Assembly (NCBI RefSeq): GCF_003287275.1
Contig: NZ_QEVW01000008.1
Coordinates: 372,001-436,000, forward strand
Direction of reading: 5' to 3'
From: Paenibacillus taichungensis
Lineage (GTDB): Bacteria; Bacillota; Bacilli; Paenibacillales; Paenibacillaceae
DNA: 64,000 nt
This document shows positions 52,741 through 61,392 of this stretch, piece by piece. A program made the position numbers and the translations under genes. The notes below the pieces were generated by a model. The model did no database searches. It saw only the letters and a program-made list of their open reading frames with translations, and had not been told where the DNA came from. The number at the start of each line of letters is the position of its first letter. Position 1 is the stretch's first letter.

Positions 52741-53850
52741 ATGGCACAGACGGCTCAGGTTCAGAAGCAGCGTATGGGAAAAAGGGAATCCCTGATTCAC
52801 AGCAAATCCGGTTTTGCAGTACTGATTGCCGCTTTAATCATCGTAATGGTTGTTTCGGTTGGGATTGCTGTATCCATTGGACAGGTGAGCATTCCGCTCG
52901 CCGAGTCTTATCGTATTCTGTTGTACAAATTAACCGGATTTCAGTTCGGATCTACACCGATTGAGGCGGGGTCATTTACGGATATCATCTGGCAGATTCG
53001 CTTTCCGCGTGTACTGATGGCCATGTTTATCGGTGCCGGGTTAGCTTTGTGTGGTGCAGTTATGCAGGCTGCCGTGCAGAATCCGCTTGCAGACCCGTAT
53101 ATACTGGGCATCTCCTCAGGAGCTTCACTAGGGGCTACGTTTGCCATTCTGATCGGATTCGGCGCGATTGGCTGGCTGGGTCAGACCGGGGTGGCCTTCT
53201 GGGCATTTGCCGGAGCGATGGGTGCATCCTTGCTGGTCCTGGCTCTCGCAGGTATTCGGGGGAAAATGACATCGGTCAAGCTGGTGCTTGCCGGGATGGT
53301 CATTAATGCACTGTGCAGTGCCTTTTCGAACTTTATCATTTATTTTGCCAACAATGCCGAAGGCATCAAGACCGTAACATTCTGGACCATGGGCAGTCTT
53401 GCCTCATCAGGATGGAACAAGCTTCCGCTGATTAGCATCGTTGTGCTCGTAGCCATTCTGTTCTTCCTGTTGCAATCCCGGGTCCTTAATACGATGCTGC
53501 TGGGTGACGAAGCCGCGGTTACGCTAGGGATTAATCTCAGTGTATATCGCAGATTGTATATGCTGTTAACGGCGCTCGTCACCGGCGTAATGGTGGCAAG
53601 CTGTGGCATGATCGGTTTTGTCGGGTTGATTATTCCGCATATTGTGAGAGGGCTGGTTGGATCTGACCACCGTAAGGTCATGCCAGTATCCGTACTATTC
53701 GGTGCCATCTTCCTGATCTGGACGGATGTTATTGCACGATCACTGATTTCCAGCGTTGAATTGCCGATCGGGATCATTACAGCGATGATTGGTGCGCCGA
53801 TGTTTATGTATATGTTAGTCAAAAAAGGCTACGGTTTTGGAGGAAAATAA
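52741..53850 (+). CDS. FecCD-family iron-siderophore ABC transporter permease
   Basis: About 369 aa with nine or ten helices after a basic cytoplasmic start. The motifs are RFPRVLMAMFIGAGLALCGAV, QNPLADPYILGISSGASLGA, GTPI-like TMGSLASSGW, and the ATPase-docking GMIGFVGLIIPHIVRGL. Single permease of the homodimer type. ATG 52741 follows GGGGGAAGAG; ATG 52729 is an alternative in the same frame. It is followed after 2 bases by the ATPase gene. No binding protein is encoded next to it, which is unusual for such a unit. Confidence 0.9.
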   Translation: MAQTAQVQKQRMGKRESLIHSKSGFAVLIAALIIVMVVSVGIAVSIGQVSIPLAESYRILLYKLTGFQFGSTPIEAGSFTDIIWQIRFPRVLMAMFIGAGLALCGAVMQAAVQNPLADPYILGISSGASLGATFAILIGFGAIGWLGQTGVAFWAFAGAMGASLLVLALAGIRGKMTSVKLVLAGMVINALCSAFSNFIIYFANNAEGIKTVTFWTMGSLASSGWNKLPLISIVVLVAILFFLLQSRVLNTMLLGDEAAVTLGINLSVYRRLYMLLTALVTGVMVASCGMIGFVGLIIPHIVRGLVGSDHRKVMPVSVLFGAIFLIWTDVIARSLISSVELPIGIITAMIGAPMFMYMLVKKGYGFGGK

Positions 53851-53852
53851 AC

Positions 53853-54620
53853 ATGAAACTGAATGTAGAAAATGTATCCATATCGGTGCTGAACACGGAT
53901 ATTATCCGGGACATTTCTTTACAGGTGAAAGGCAAGCAATTCGTCGGGCTGATTGGCCCGAATGGTTGTGGCAAATCAACGCTGCTCAAGAGCATCTATA
54001 AAGTGATCAAACCACAGCAAGGCAAAGTATTTCTCGATCATACTGACATTTTGAAATCCAGTCCCAAGGTCGTGTCCCGGCATATGGGCGTTGTGGGTCA
54101 GTTTAACGAATTGAGCTTTGATTTTACTGTGCGTGAAATGGTCATGATGGGTCGCACTCCTCACAAGAAACTGCTGGAGACGGATAATGAAAGGGATTAT
54201 GAAATCGTGGAGCAGGCGTTGGAAAAGGTACATCTGACCGGCCATGCAGACCGCAATTACGTGTCCCTGTCCGGCGGGGAGAAGCAGCGTGTGGTCCTCG
54301 CCCGTGTGCTGGCGCAGCAACCTGAATTTCTGATATTGGACGAGCCTACCAATCATCTGGATATCAAATATCAGCTTCAGATCCTCAACATTGTGCGGAG
54401 TCTGGATATCGGCATATTGGCTGCGCTTCATGATCTCGAACTCGCCGCAGCGTATTGCGATTACCTCTATGTCGTGAAGCAGGGACAGATTGTGGTTCAT
54501 GGCAAACCCGCCGATATTCTGACCCGTGAAATGATTGGCGAAGTATTCGACGTGGAATGTGAAATCTACGAAAATCCGGTTACCGGTGGCTTGGGTATTG
54601 CCTATTTGAGTACACGGTGA
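53853..54620 (+). CDS. Iron-siderophore ABC transporter ATP-binding protein (FecE-like)
   Basis: A 255-aa ATPase with Walker A GPNGCGKSTLLK, the Q-loop region VVGQFNEL, the signature LSGGEKQRVVLARVLAQQP, Walker B FLILDEPTNHLDI and the switch His in LAALHDLELAA. The pattern fits FecE/FhuC ATPases. GGAGGAAA lies before the ATG. It drives the adjacent FecCD permease and might also serve the fused permease at 5195, which lacks its own ATPase. Confidence 0.93.
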   Translation: MKLNVENVSISVLNTDIIRDISLQVKGKQFVGLIGPNGCGKSTLLKSIYKVIKPQQGKVFLDHTDILKSSPKVVSRHMGVVGQFNELSFDFTVREMVMMGRTPHKKLLETDNERDYEIVEQALEKVHLTGHADRNYVSLSGGEKQRVVLARVLAQQPEFLILDEPTNHLDIKYQLQILNIVRSLDIGILAALHDLELAAAYCDYLYVVKQGQIVVHGKPADILTREMIGEVFDVECEIYENPVTGGLGIAYLSTR

Positions 54621-54720
54621 GACAAAGAACTGTCTTCAGTTGAAACTCACATGTTCTCTCATTATCTCTTCCACAATAGCTCCGGTTGCACAGGGAATTA
54701 TGGAGTAAGCAGCAAAAGAA

Positions 54721-54765
54721 GAACTGTCTTTAAGCGGAATATATGCTTAAATGACAGTTCTTTTT
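54721..54765 (+). terminator. Strong terminator after FecE-like gene
   Basis: GAACTGTC with TTTAAGC pairs with GCTTAAA and GACAGTTC, followed by five T. Confidence 0.88.
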
Positions 54766-54841
54766 GTTCCAGAGTCAAGGGTCACATGTCAAGTGTATTC
54801 AGATGCCATGCATCACCTTTTTGGAGGTGGGGCTACTCCCT

Positions 54842-55444
54842 CTAATCCGATGTTCCCATCGCTTTATATGTTCCTAACAGAGCTATGCGGGTCAATTGAA
54901 GAGCCATATGATGAGGTGAGTTTACCTTACTGTCAGCAAGCCATTTGTGAATAATTCCAATGGTGGAGAAGCTGATATGATCCAGTAAAATCTCGAGAGG
55001 AACTTCTTTTTGCTCCATACCTAATTGGGCTATCCGGTCCAAAAACATCTCTCTAATCACTTCGTTCAATCGGCTGTTGAAATTCCCGGCAGGATTAATG
55101 AGTAACATCACCCGATAGAATTCATCATGTTCCAAAATATGTTCGAACAATACTGCAAAAATGGGATCTGGCTCGTTAAATGAAGGCAGGCTCCCAAGGT
55201 GAGCATTCCGTTCCGCCAATAATTCCTCAAGCAGTTGAAATTTCTCATTCACCATGCTATCCAATAAATCATCCTTGTCCAGAAAGTGGGCGTAAAAGGT
55301 AGAGCGATTGATATTCGCTTGTTCGGCGATGTCCACGACACTAATTTCGGTGTAGGCTTTTTGTGGCAGAATTTTCAGGAGAGCATTGGAAATCATCACA
55401 CGGGTCCGTAAAATTCTTCGATCCACTCCACGGGATTCATTCAC
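54842..55444 (-). CDS. TetR/AcrR-family regulator
   Basis: A 200-aa regulator with the helix-turn-helix in residues about 10-60 (RTRVMISNALLKILPQKAY, VDIAEQANINRSTFYAHFLDKDDLL) and a TetR_C_8-type ligand domain, like the 339-995 gene. It is divergent from ssuD with 230 bases between them, so it probably controls that gene. The gap has a weak inverted repeat (CAACACA, 9 bases, TGCGTTG near 55531-55553). GAGGTGAT precedes the ATG. Confidence 0.88.
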   Translation of the reverse strand: MNESRGVDRRILRTRVMISNALLKILPQKAYTEISVVDIAEQANINRSTFYAHFLDKDDLLDSMVNEKFQLLEELLAERNAHLGSLPSFNEPDPIFAVLFEHILEHDEFYRVMLLINPAGNFNSRLNEVIREMFLDRIAQLGMEQKEVPLEILLDHISFSTIGIIHKWLADSKVNSPHHMALQLTRIALLGTYKAMGTSD

Positions 55445-55674
55445 TTCTCATCACCTCGAAAACAACGGATTGATCAACTTTGTTGAGCCTTCAAATGGTT
55501 TGGGAATGTAGATGAATAAGACATTTCGCAACACATCGGTCAAATGCGTTGTTTAACCTTCAGATTCTGCCTAATTGATCGTTGATATCCAACAGATAAT
55601 AGCTATCATAATAAATAAAACATAGCAAATCAATCGGAAAAATAAAATATAAGGATAGGAATGAGGACATACCT

Positions 55675-56835
55675 ATGGAACTGTTTTGGTTTATTCCCAC
55701 ACACGGGGATGGCAGGTATCTTGGAACAAAAGAAGGAGCCCGGGCGGTCAGTTATCACTACTGCAAGCAGGTGGCACAAGCCGCGGATGAACTAGGATAT
55801 GCCGGTGTTTTGTTACCTACGGGAAAGTCGTGTGAAGATGCGTGGATTGTGGCTTCATCGCTGATTTCTTCCACGGAAAGGCTCAAGTTTCTCGTCGCTG
55901 CGCGTCCGGGACTGATGATGCCTACTACAGCTGCCCGCATGGCCGCAACACTGGATCGTTTCTCCAAAGGAAGACTGGTGATCAATGTGGTGGCTGGTGG
56001 AGATCCCATTGAGCTTGAAGGCGAAGGGCTGTTCCTGGACCACGATGAGCGCTATGTGTTAGCCGATGAATTTCTGACCATTTGGCGCAAGGAATTGCAG
56101 GGAGAGGCGGTTGACTATGAAGGCAAATATCTGAAGGTTAAGGGTGGTTCCGTCCTGTATCCGACCATCCAACAGCCACATCCACCACTCTATTTTGGAG
56201 GTTCCTCGGATGCTGCAATGGAAGTGGCAGCAGATCATGTCGATGTATATCTAACGTGGGGTGAACCACCAAGTCAGGTGCAAGCTAAAATTCATCAAAT
56301 GCGGGAGCTGGCTTCGAAAAGAGGAAGAAGCATTCGTTTTGGCATACGTATGCATGTTATTGTACGTCCGACAGCAGATGAAGCATGGAAGGCCGCAAAT
56401 GAGCTAATCTCCCATCTGGATGAGGATACAATAGCCGCTGCCCAGAAGATCTATGCCCGCATGGATTCCGTGGGCCAGCAGAGAATGGCCAGGCTGCATA
56501 ATGGGGATCGCTCCAACCTAGAGATTAGCCCCAATCTGTGGGCGGGGATCGGATTGGTTAGAGGTGGTGCCGGAACCGCACTTGTGGGTGATCCCGATCA
56601 GGTGGCAGCCAGAATCAGAGAATATGAAGATTTGGGGATTGAGACTTTCATTTTATCCGGTTATCCGCATCTGGAAGAATGTTATCGTACGGCCGAACTG
56701 CTGTTTCCAAAACTTCAGTACTCGCAACATGGAGAATGCGGCGATCATTCCTTTGTTGGTCCATTTGGAGAAATCATTGCCAATAACAACATTCCGGACC
56801 ACCCGGTCAAAACGGAAGTTACTTTTAAGTCCTAA
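55675..56835 (+). CDS. ssuD: FMNH2-dependent alkanesulfonate monooxygenase
   Basis: A 386-aa bacterial-luciferase-fold monooxygenase. [17 protein letters not shown] is the start of SsuD, with [49 protein letters not shown] and [11 protein letters not shown]; the C-terminal [17 protein letters not shown] and [11 protein letters not shown] fit the family. It removes sulfonate sulfur as sulfite with FMNH2 and oxygen. AATGAGG precedes the ATG. No flavin reductase (SsuE) or transporter (SsuABC) gene lies beside it, so those functions must come from elsewhere. A terminator follows directly. Confidence 0.93.
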   Translation: MELFWFIPTHGDGRYLGTKEGARAVSYHYCKQVAQAADELGYAGVLLPTGKSCEDAWIVASSLISSTERLKFLVAARPGLMMPTTAARMAATLDRFSKGRLVINVVAGGDPIELEGEGLFLDHDERYVLADEFLTIWRKELQGEAVDYEGKYLKVKGGSVLYPTIQQPHPPLYFGGSSDAAMEVAADHVDVYLTWGEPPSQVQAKIHQMRELASKRGRSIRFGIRMHVIVRPTADEAWKAANELISHLDEDTIAAAQKIYARMDSVGQQRMARLHNGDRSNLEISPNLWAGIGLVRGGAGTALVGDPDQVAARIREYEDLGIETFILSGYPHLEECYRTAELLFPKLQYSQHGECGDHSFVGPFGEIIANNNIPDHPVKTEVTFKS

Positions 56836-56862
56836 TTTCATAAGGGATTACCAGTGAAAATT

Positions 56863-56898
56863 AAAAGACACCTGAATGAATCCTTCGGGTGTCTTTTT
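56863..56898. terminator. Terminator between ssuD and the DUF421 gene
   Basis: AAAAGACACC / GGTGTCTTTTT, symmetrical flanks, usable from both sides. Confidence 0.85.
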
Positions 56899-56901
56899 CA
56901 T

Positions 56902-57468
56902 TTACTGTATCTTGGAGTCGATTGGACGCGAGTGTCCGTCCTGGATGACCTCCTGGAACAGTTCCTTGGATTCCGTGGGCCATGTACCTTGCTTCAGGAG
57001 TGCTTCCAGATCACCTATGGTTACTGGGCGTGCGTGCCGTTTGAGCACGTATCCGAGTTGTCCGTTTGGCTCCACCGTGGCCGTTTCCAGATCGGCAATA
57101 CTTGTAATTCCTTTTTCCCGCAGTTGCATCTCCAATTGGTCCACGGAAAAGCGCATGCGTTTCAAATTTGGCAGATTTAACTTCCCATCTTCCACAACAA
57201 CCTTCGATTTTCCGCTCATCAGTTTTTCAAACCAATTAAATTTCAATTGCAATTGTTCAACGATCAGAAGTGTGATGATAAACACCGCCGCTGATCCGAT
57301 CGCTTTGCCTAACTCATGATTCGCAATTGGCTGCACAATCGTTGTTCCGATTGAGATAATAATGACCGTCGTGGCTACACTCATTTGCGATATGGATTTA
57401 CGTCCAGCAATCCGCAACAGAATCATGCCAATCAGTACAAGCAAGATGGATTTCCATATCCAGTCCAT
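56902..57468 (-). CDS. DUF421-domain membrane protein (YetF/YdfS-like)
   Basis: A 188-aa protein with two or three helices in the first 75 residues (SILLVLIGMILLRIAGRKSISQM, VFIITLLIVEQL) followed by a cytoplasmic DUF421 domain of paired beta-alpha units (KSKVVVEDGKLNLPNL, LEMQLREKGITSIADLETATVEPNG). The GRKSISQM segment is the family hallmark. Relatives are linked to the spore inner membrane or stress. ATG 57468 has AAAGGA 9 bases upstream. The molecular role is unknown. Confidence 0.85.
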   Translation of the reverse strand: MDWIWKSILLVLIGMILLRIAGRKSISQMSVATTVIIISIGTTIVQPIANHELGKAIGSAAVFIITLLIVEQLQLKFNWFEKLMSGKSKVVVEDGKLNLPNLKRMRFSVDQLEMQLREKGITSIADLETATVEPNGQLGYVLKRHARPVTIGDLEALLKQGTWPTESKELFQEVIQDGHSRPIDSKIQ

Positions 57469-57682
57469 TGGTTGTATTCCTTTCTGTACCAAATCATGTG
57501 TCGTATTTCTTAGCCTGTTCCTGATCTGGTTGAAATATACAATTGCTTAGGACAAGAGATGTGGATGAGGAAAATAGTCCCGACATTATAAGGACCATTA
57601 TACTACATCCTAAAATAAGGAAATGACCGATATTATTATGGAGAGCTTTATTCTAACAAAATGAGGAGTGATACAACGTACA

Positions 57683-58180
57683 ATGTATACAAACATGATA
57701 CAAAAGCATCTTTCCCAAGGAGATATGGAAGGCGTTGTTAAACAAATATCATATATTGGTGAAAAAAAGGATATAACTCAATTCGCTTTCTTGATTGAAC
57801 TCCTGAAATCTACGGACAACACCATATTACGCAACACAATTGCTATCGCTTTATCTGACATTGGAGATGATCGAGCAGTTGAACCGTTAATTGAAGTCAT
57901 CACCGACTCCAAGACATCAGGAAGCAGAGGCACATTGCTATACGCTCTTGAAAATCTGGATTACATAGTACATATTGAGAACATTATTCCATTTATCGGT
58001 GATTCCAGTCTGGAAGTGAGCGCGCAGTCATTTATGTTGCTGGAACAAATGATGGATAGGTTATCGGATTTACAAAACCTTAGGTGTCAACAAATTATTG
58101 AAATGCAAATCTCACATAACCCAAGCAAGCTTCTGGAAGTAGCATTAGACATGTTGAAGAAATGGAGGTATCAAGTGTAG
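57683..58180 (+). CDS. HEAT-repeat protein
   Basis: A 165-aa all-helical soluble protein. Repeats of about 30 residues are visible: TQFAFLIELLKSTDNTILRNTIAIALSDIGD, DRAVEPLIEVITDSKTSGSRGTLLYALENLD, ENIIPFIGDSSLEVSAQSFMLLEQM. Such proteins bind partners or support lyase chaperones; no partner is seen here. ATG 57683 is used, with GAGGAG at a rather long distance of 14 bases; GTG 57668 overlaps that site. Three or so repeats only, so it is a minimal version. Confidence 0.72.
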   Translation: MYTNMIQKHLSQGDMEGVVKQISYIGEKKDITQFAFLIELLKSTDNTILRNTIAIALSDIGDDRAVEPLIEVITDSKTSGSRGTLLYALENLDYIVHIENIIPFIGDSSLEVSAQSFMLLEQMMDRLSDLQNLRCQQIIEMQISHNPSKLLEVALDMLKKWRYQV

Positions 58181-58267
58181 AAATTAGATAAACACGCTTC
58201 TTTCAATCTGACCTCCCTATCGTTTACAATAAGGAATTGAATGCAGCATACGAAGGAGCGGGTCATA

Positions 58268-58930
58268 TTGGCAAAGCAGAAATACTATGTCGTCTGGGCA
58301 GGAAAGCAGCCTGGCGTATACAGCACATGGGCTGAATGCAAAGCACAAACGGATCATTTTACCGGAGCAAAATATAAATCGTATGAATCGAAAGCTGCCG
58401 CAGAAGAGGCATATCATGCAGGATGGAAAGGAAACTGGGGTACGGGTGCCAGTGGTTCAGGCGCTTCTTCAAAGACGAAGTCTGGCAGCAGCGGAAGAAG
58501 CGCGGGCATGGAGACCTCCGCAGAAATTGACTATGACAGCATCTCGGTTGATGTTGGTACGCGTGGGAATCCAGGGCCGGTAGAGTATAAAGGCGTAGAT
58601 ACCCGCACGGGTGAGATTATTTTCTCCGTTGGGCCAATCTCCAAAGGTACAAATAACCTCGGGGAATTTCTGGCCATCGTACATGCCTTGGCGTATCTCA
58701 AAAAAGAGGGCAGTAGCAAGACGGTTTATACGGACTCCGTCAATGCGATGAAATGGTTGAAGCAAAAAGCGGTGTCCACCACACTCGCAAGGGATGCCTC
58801 CACCGAAGAGATCTGGCTGATGATTGACCGTGCAGAGCAGTGGCTCCGAACGAATACGTACAGTAATAAAGTGCTAAAATGGCAGACCAAGCAGTGGGGC
58901 GAAATCAAGGCAGATTACGGCCGAAAATAG
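58268..58930 (+). CDS. rnhA: Ribonuclease H1 with N-terminal viroplasmin domain
   Basis: A 220-aa protein. Residues about 4-50 are the viroplasmin/RHBD domain that binds RNA-DNA hybrids (KYYVVWAGKQPGVYSTWAEC, FTGAKYKSYESKAAAEEAY). A Gly/Ser-rich linker follows, then RNase H from about residue 85: SISVDVGTRGNPGPVEYKGVD with the first Asp, TNNLGEFLAIVHALAYL with the Glu, and VYTDSVNAMKWL with the next Asp. It cleaves RNA in hybrids. It starts at TTG 58268 with AAGGAG 9 bases upstream. Downstream is a hairpin terminator. Confidence 0.9.
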   Translation: MAKQKYYVVWAGKQPGVYSTWAECKAQTDHFTGAKYKSYESKAAAEEAYHAGWKGNWGTGASGSGASSKTKSGSSGRSAGMETSAEIDYDSISVDVGTRGNPGPVEYKGVDTRTGEIIFSVGPISKGTNNLGEFLAIVHALAYLKKEGSSKTVYTDSVNAMKWLKQKAVSTTLARDASTEEIWLMIDRAEQWLRTNTYSNKVLKWQTKQWGEIKADYGRK

Positions 58931-59038
58931 CCCTATTTCTCTACAATTTCTGTATTATTAATTTTCTATGAGAAACGATGTTTACAATTTCCAGTTTCCA
59001 TTCTATAATCAGTTCATTATGATAAGTTACACATATGA

Positions 59039-59065
59039 AGGAGCCTGTCATCAGCGGGCTCTTTT
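59039..59065 (+). terminator. Terminator after RNase H gene
   Basis: GGAGCC / GGGCTC with a T-rich tail (TTTTATATTTAT). Confidence 0.6.
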
Positions 59066-59125
59066 ATATTTATGGACCTTAAAATCCATAAAATGTTGAA
59101 AGAGTATACTTTGCAGGAGGCAGAC

Positions 59126-59995
59126 ATGAGTTCCATTTATAGAAGTGAAGAAGGCAAGAGCAGCATACTTGAGGAATACGAAGCGTATGTTGAGCAATTG
59201 GGCGAGGATTTTACACGAGAGTACGTCGAGACACGTTTTGGACAAACGCATGTTTTATTAACAGGTCCAGAAGACGGTAAGCCGCTATTTATTCTTCAGG
59301 GCGGAAATTGTGTGAATCCGATGACGTTGTCATGGTTCTCTTCTCTTTTCAAAGATTACCGGATTATCGCGCCGGATACGATCGGTCATCCAGGCTACAG
59401 TGAAGAAACACGAATTTCGGCAAGGTTTGATAGTTTGGCTTTGTGGATTTCTGATTTGCTGGATCACTACAAGATCGAAAAAAGTGCGTTTATCGGTCCT
59501 TCCTTTGGAGGCGGAATTATCCTAAGACTGGCAACTTACATTCCGGACCGAATTGCATGTTCTGTTCTGGTAGCACCCGCTGGACTGGCCGTGGGATCCA
59601 AAATTAAAATGGCTCAGGATATCGTGTTGCCACTTGTAACATACAAAATGACTTCTTCTCCAACTTCTTTGCAAAAGATCGCGGATATCATGTCATGCAG
59701 TTGTATGAAAGAAATAGATAAAAATATAATCGGGAAAATCTTCAAATACGTCAGTCTGGAGCAGGATATGCCCAAGCTTACAGAGCAGGACGAATTGGTG
59801 AATTATACATCGCCAACTCTGCTGCTGGTGGGAGAAAAGGATGTCTTTTTCCCGGCAGATAAGGTCATTGAAAGAGCGCAGAAGATTATTCCGAATGTCA
59901 AAGCAATCAAATACGACACAGGTCATTTTCCGTCTCAAGACGTGTTGATGCAGATGAACCAAGAAATTAAGCAATTTTTACAGAAGAATTATTAA
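59126..59995 (+). CDS. Alpha/beta hydrolase
   Basis: A 289-aa soluble hydrolase. PLFILQGGNCVNPM is the oxyanion segment, IIAPDTIGHPGYSEE the following loop, and AFIGPSFGGGIILRLA holds the nucleophile Ser. LLLVGEKDVFFPADK gives the acid and DTGHFPSQD the His. ATG 59126 follows AGGAGG by 7 bases. It resembles the haloperoxidase/proline-iminopeptidase type without a clue to the substrate. It is unlike the membrane-anchored hydrolases at 2597 and 26650. Confidence 0.86.
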   Translation: MSSIYRSEEGKSSILEEYEAYVEQLGEDFTREYVETRFGQTHVLLTGPEDGKPLFILQGGNCVNPMTLSWFSSLFKDYRIIAPDTIGHPGYSEETRISARFDSLALWISDLLDHYKIEKSAFIGPSFGGGIILRLATYIPDRIACSVLVAPAGLAVGSKIKMAQDIVLPLVTYKMTSSPTSLQKIADIMSCSCMKEIDKNIIGKIFKYVSLEQDMPKLTEQDELVNYTSPTLLLVGEKDVFFPADKVIERAQKIIPNVKAIKYDTGHFPSQDVLMQMNQEIKQFLQKNY

Positions 59996-60017
59996 ATTTA
60001 GAATTTTTTTAATATTT

Positions 60018-60111
60018 CCGCATGCTTGTGATTCAAATTGCATCATTTGGTTTATATACATGGTTGGCGATGAAACGCCTGTCTGGTTGGACCGAATGAT
60101 GCAACATGCGG
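60018..60111 (+). other. Structured leader element before the kinase gene
   Basis: An outer stem CCGCATG / CATGCGG (60018-60024 with 60105-60111) joins a 14-bp stem TTGCATCATTTGGT / ACCGAATGATGCAA (60038-60051 with 60091-60104) through a 13-base bulge on the 5' side. An inner hairpin GGCG-atgaaa-CGCC (60066-60079) sits in the loop. No T-run follows, so it is not a simple terminator. It ends 39 bases before the kinase ATG and may be a regulatory RNA structure or a protein-binding site. Confidence 0.6.
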
Positions 60112-60150
60112 CAAGTCTTCCGATCGACAAGGTTGAAAAGAGGGTCTGTT

Positions 60151-61140
60151 ATGAAAAAGGACAATTGTAAAATGGCATTGCAGCGCAATGTAATTTTAAA
60201 TGATACATATCAGGTAAGACATCTCATGGCTAGCAGTGAGCTGGCTATTGTATATGCAGGAAGAGATCGGAATACAGGTGCAAAGGTAGCGATTAAGGAG
60301 TTTTTCCCGCAGAGGCTGGCAACACGTCAGGCTGACAAACGGGGAGTGTTCTGTTCTTCACGGGGGTTCAGTGGTCAGTATCAGGAACTTCTTGCTGCAT
60401 TTTTGGTCGAAGGAGAGCTGTTATCCACGTTGCATCATCCTCATATTGTGTCGTACGTGGATCATTTCGAAGAAAATGACACAGGGTATCTTGTTATGGA
60501 ATATTGTACAGGGGTAACCTTAACCGAATATCTGATTGAGCGAAATCATGCGCTGGACGCGGCATTTATTACGGAAACATTGCTTCCGCTAGTAGATACA
60601 CTGGACTATATTCATAAGCAGGGAATTCTTCATCGCGATGTGAAGCCATCCAATATTATGGTGATGGAAGACGGTACGCCGAAACTACTGGACTTCGGTT
60701 CAGCAGCTCGTTGGCCTGTACAATCCGGGGAAAAACAGGCGATCTTTACATCGGCCGGGTATTCGCCGCTTGAGTTCTACTCGGAGAAATCCAGTCAGGG
60801 ACCGATGTCAGACATATATAGCCTGGCAGCGTTGCTTCATTATTGGACATGCGGGCAGCCCCCTATGGATGTAAAACAGCGACTGTTCCGCGATGAATTG
60901 CCATCTGTACGTTCTCATAATGAGTATGTGAATCGGTGGCTCGCACGCGTTATTCACTGGGGATTATCGGTTCGTTCCGAGCAACGGTGTGCTTCCCTCG
61001 CTTGGGTTAAGAGATCACTTCAAGTACAGGCCTGGATGTGGAAAATACGCAAACCTGGCACGGTAGAATGGGTTTTGGCGGAGAATGAACATACCCAAGT
61101 CTACGAAGCAGAGCCGAAGAAACAGCATGAGACGGCTTGA
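60151..61140 (+). CDS. Ser/Thr protein kinase (Hanks type), cytoplasmic
   Basis: A 329-aa kinase. The domain covers residues about 20-285: KVAIKEFFPQRLA with the ATP Lys, YLVMEYCTGVTLTEYL hinge, GILHRDVKPSNIMVM catalytic loop, LLDFGSA metal site, GYSPLEFYSEKSSQGPMSDIYSLAAL activation segment. The glycine loop is degenerate (MASSELAIVYAG). The IKEFFP style is that of stress or development kinases rather than PrkC, which has PASTA domains and a membrane helix, both absent here. The ATG at 60151 has AGAGGG upstream. No phosphatase gene is adjacent. A structured element lies directly upstream. Confidence 0.88.
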   Translation: MKKDNCKMALQRNVILNDTYQVRHLMASSELAIVYAGRDRNTGAKVAIKEFFPQRLATRQADKRGVFCSSRGFSGQYQELLAAFLVEGELLSTLHHPHIVSYVDHFEENDTGYLVMEYCTGVTLTEYLIERNHALDAAFITETLLPLVDTLDYIHKQGILHRDVKPSNIMVMEDGTPKLLDFGSAARWPVQSGEKQAIFTSAGYSPLEFYSEKSSQGPMSDIYSLAALLHYWTCGQPPMDVKQRLFRDELPSVRSHNEYVNRWLARVIHWGLSVRSEQRCASLAWVKRSLQVQAWMWKIRKPGTVEWVLAENEHTQVYEAEPKKQHETA

Positions 61141-61176
61141 TTGCAGCCTTGTCTTATACATATAGTTGTAACAAAA

Positions 61177-61219
61177 AAGCCAGTTTGGTCCTTATACGGA
61201 TCGAACTGGCTTGTTTTTT
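61177..61219 (+). terminator. Terminator after kinase gene
   Basis: AAGCCAGTTtGGTCC pairs with GGATCgAACTGGCTT, then GTTTTTTG. Confidence 0.88.
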
Positions 61220-61392
61220 GTGTTTTTTAGCCTAAAAGAAAAATTATTTCTTTTTTTTATTTATTTCTGGAAGAATACTTCATTCTAACTCCAGGGCCTG
61301 CATATACTCCATTGGAAAGATGGAGTAATTAGCCAGGAAATCTGACGTAAGCGCCGGCTCCCGTCTTATACCAAACTGAGGGGGAATGTTGT

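Noticed and set aside
55531..55553. CAACACA-n9-TGCGTTG as the operator of the TetR/ssuD pair
   Set aside because: One weak copy with a mismatch; mentioned in the gene entry but not enough for a feature.
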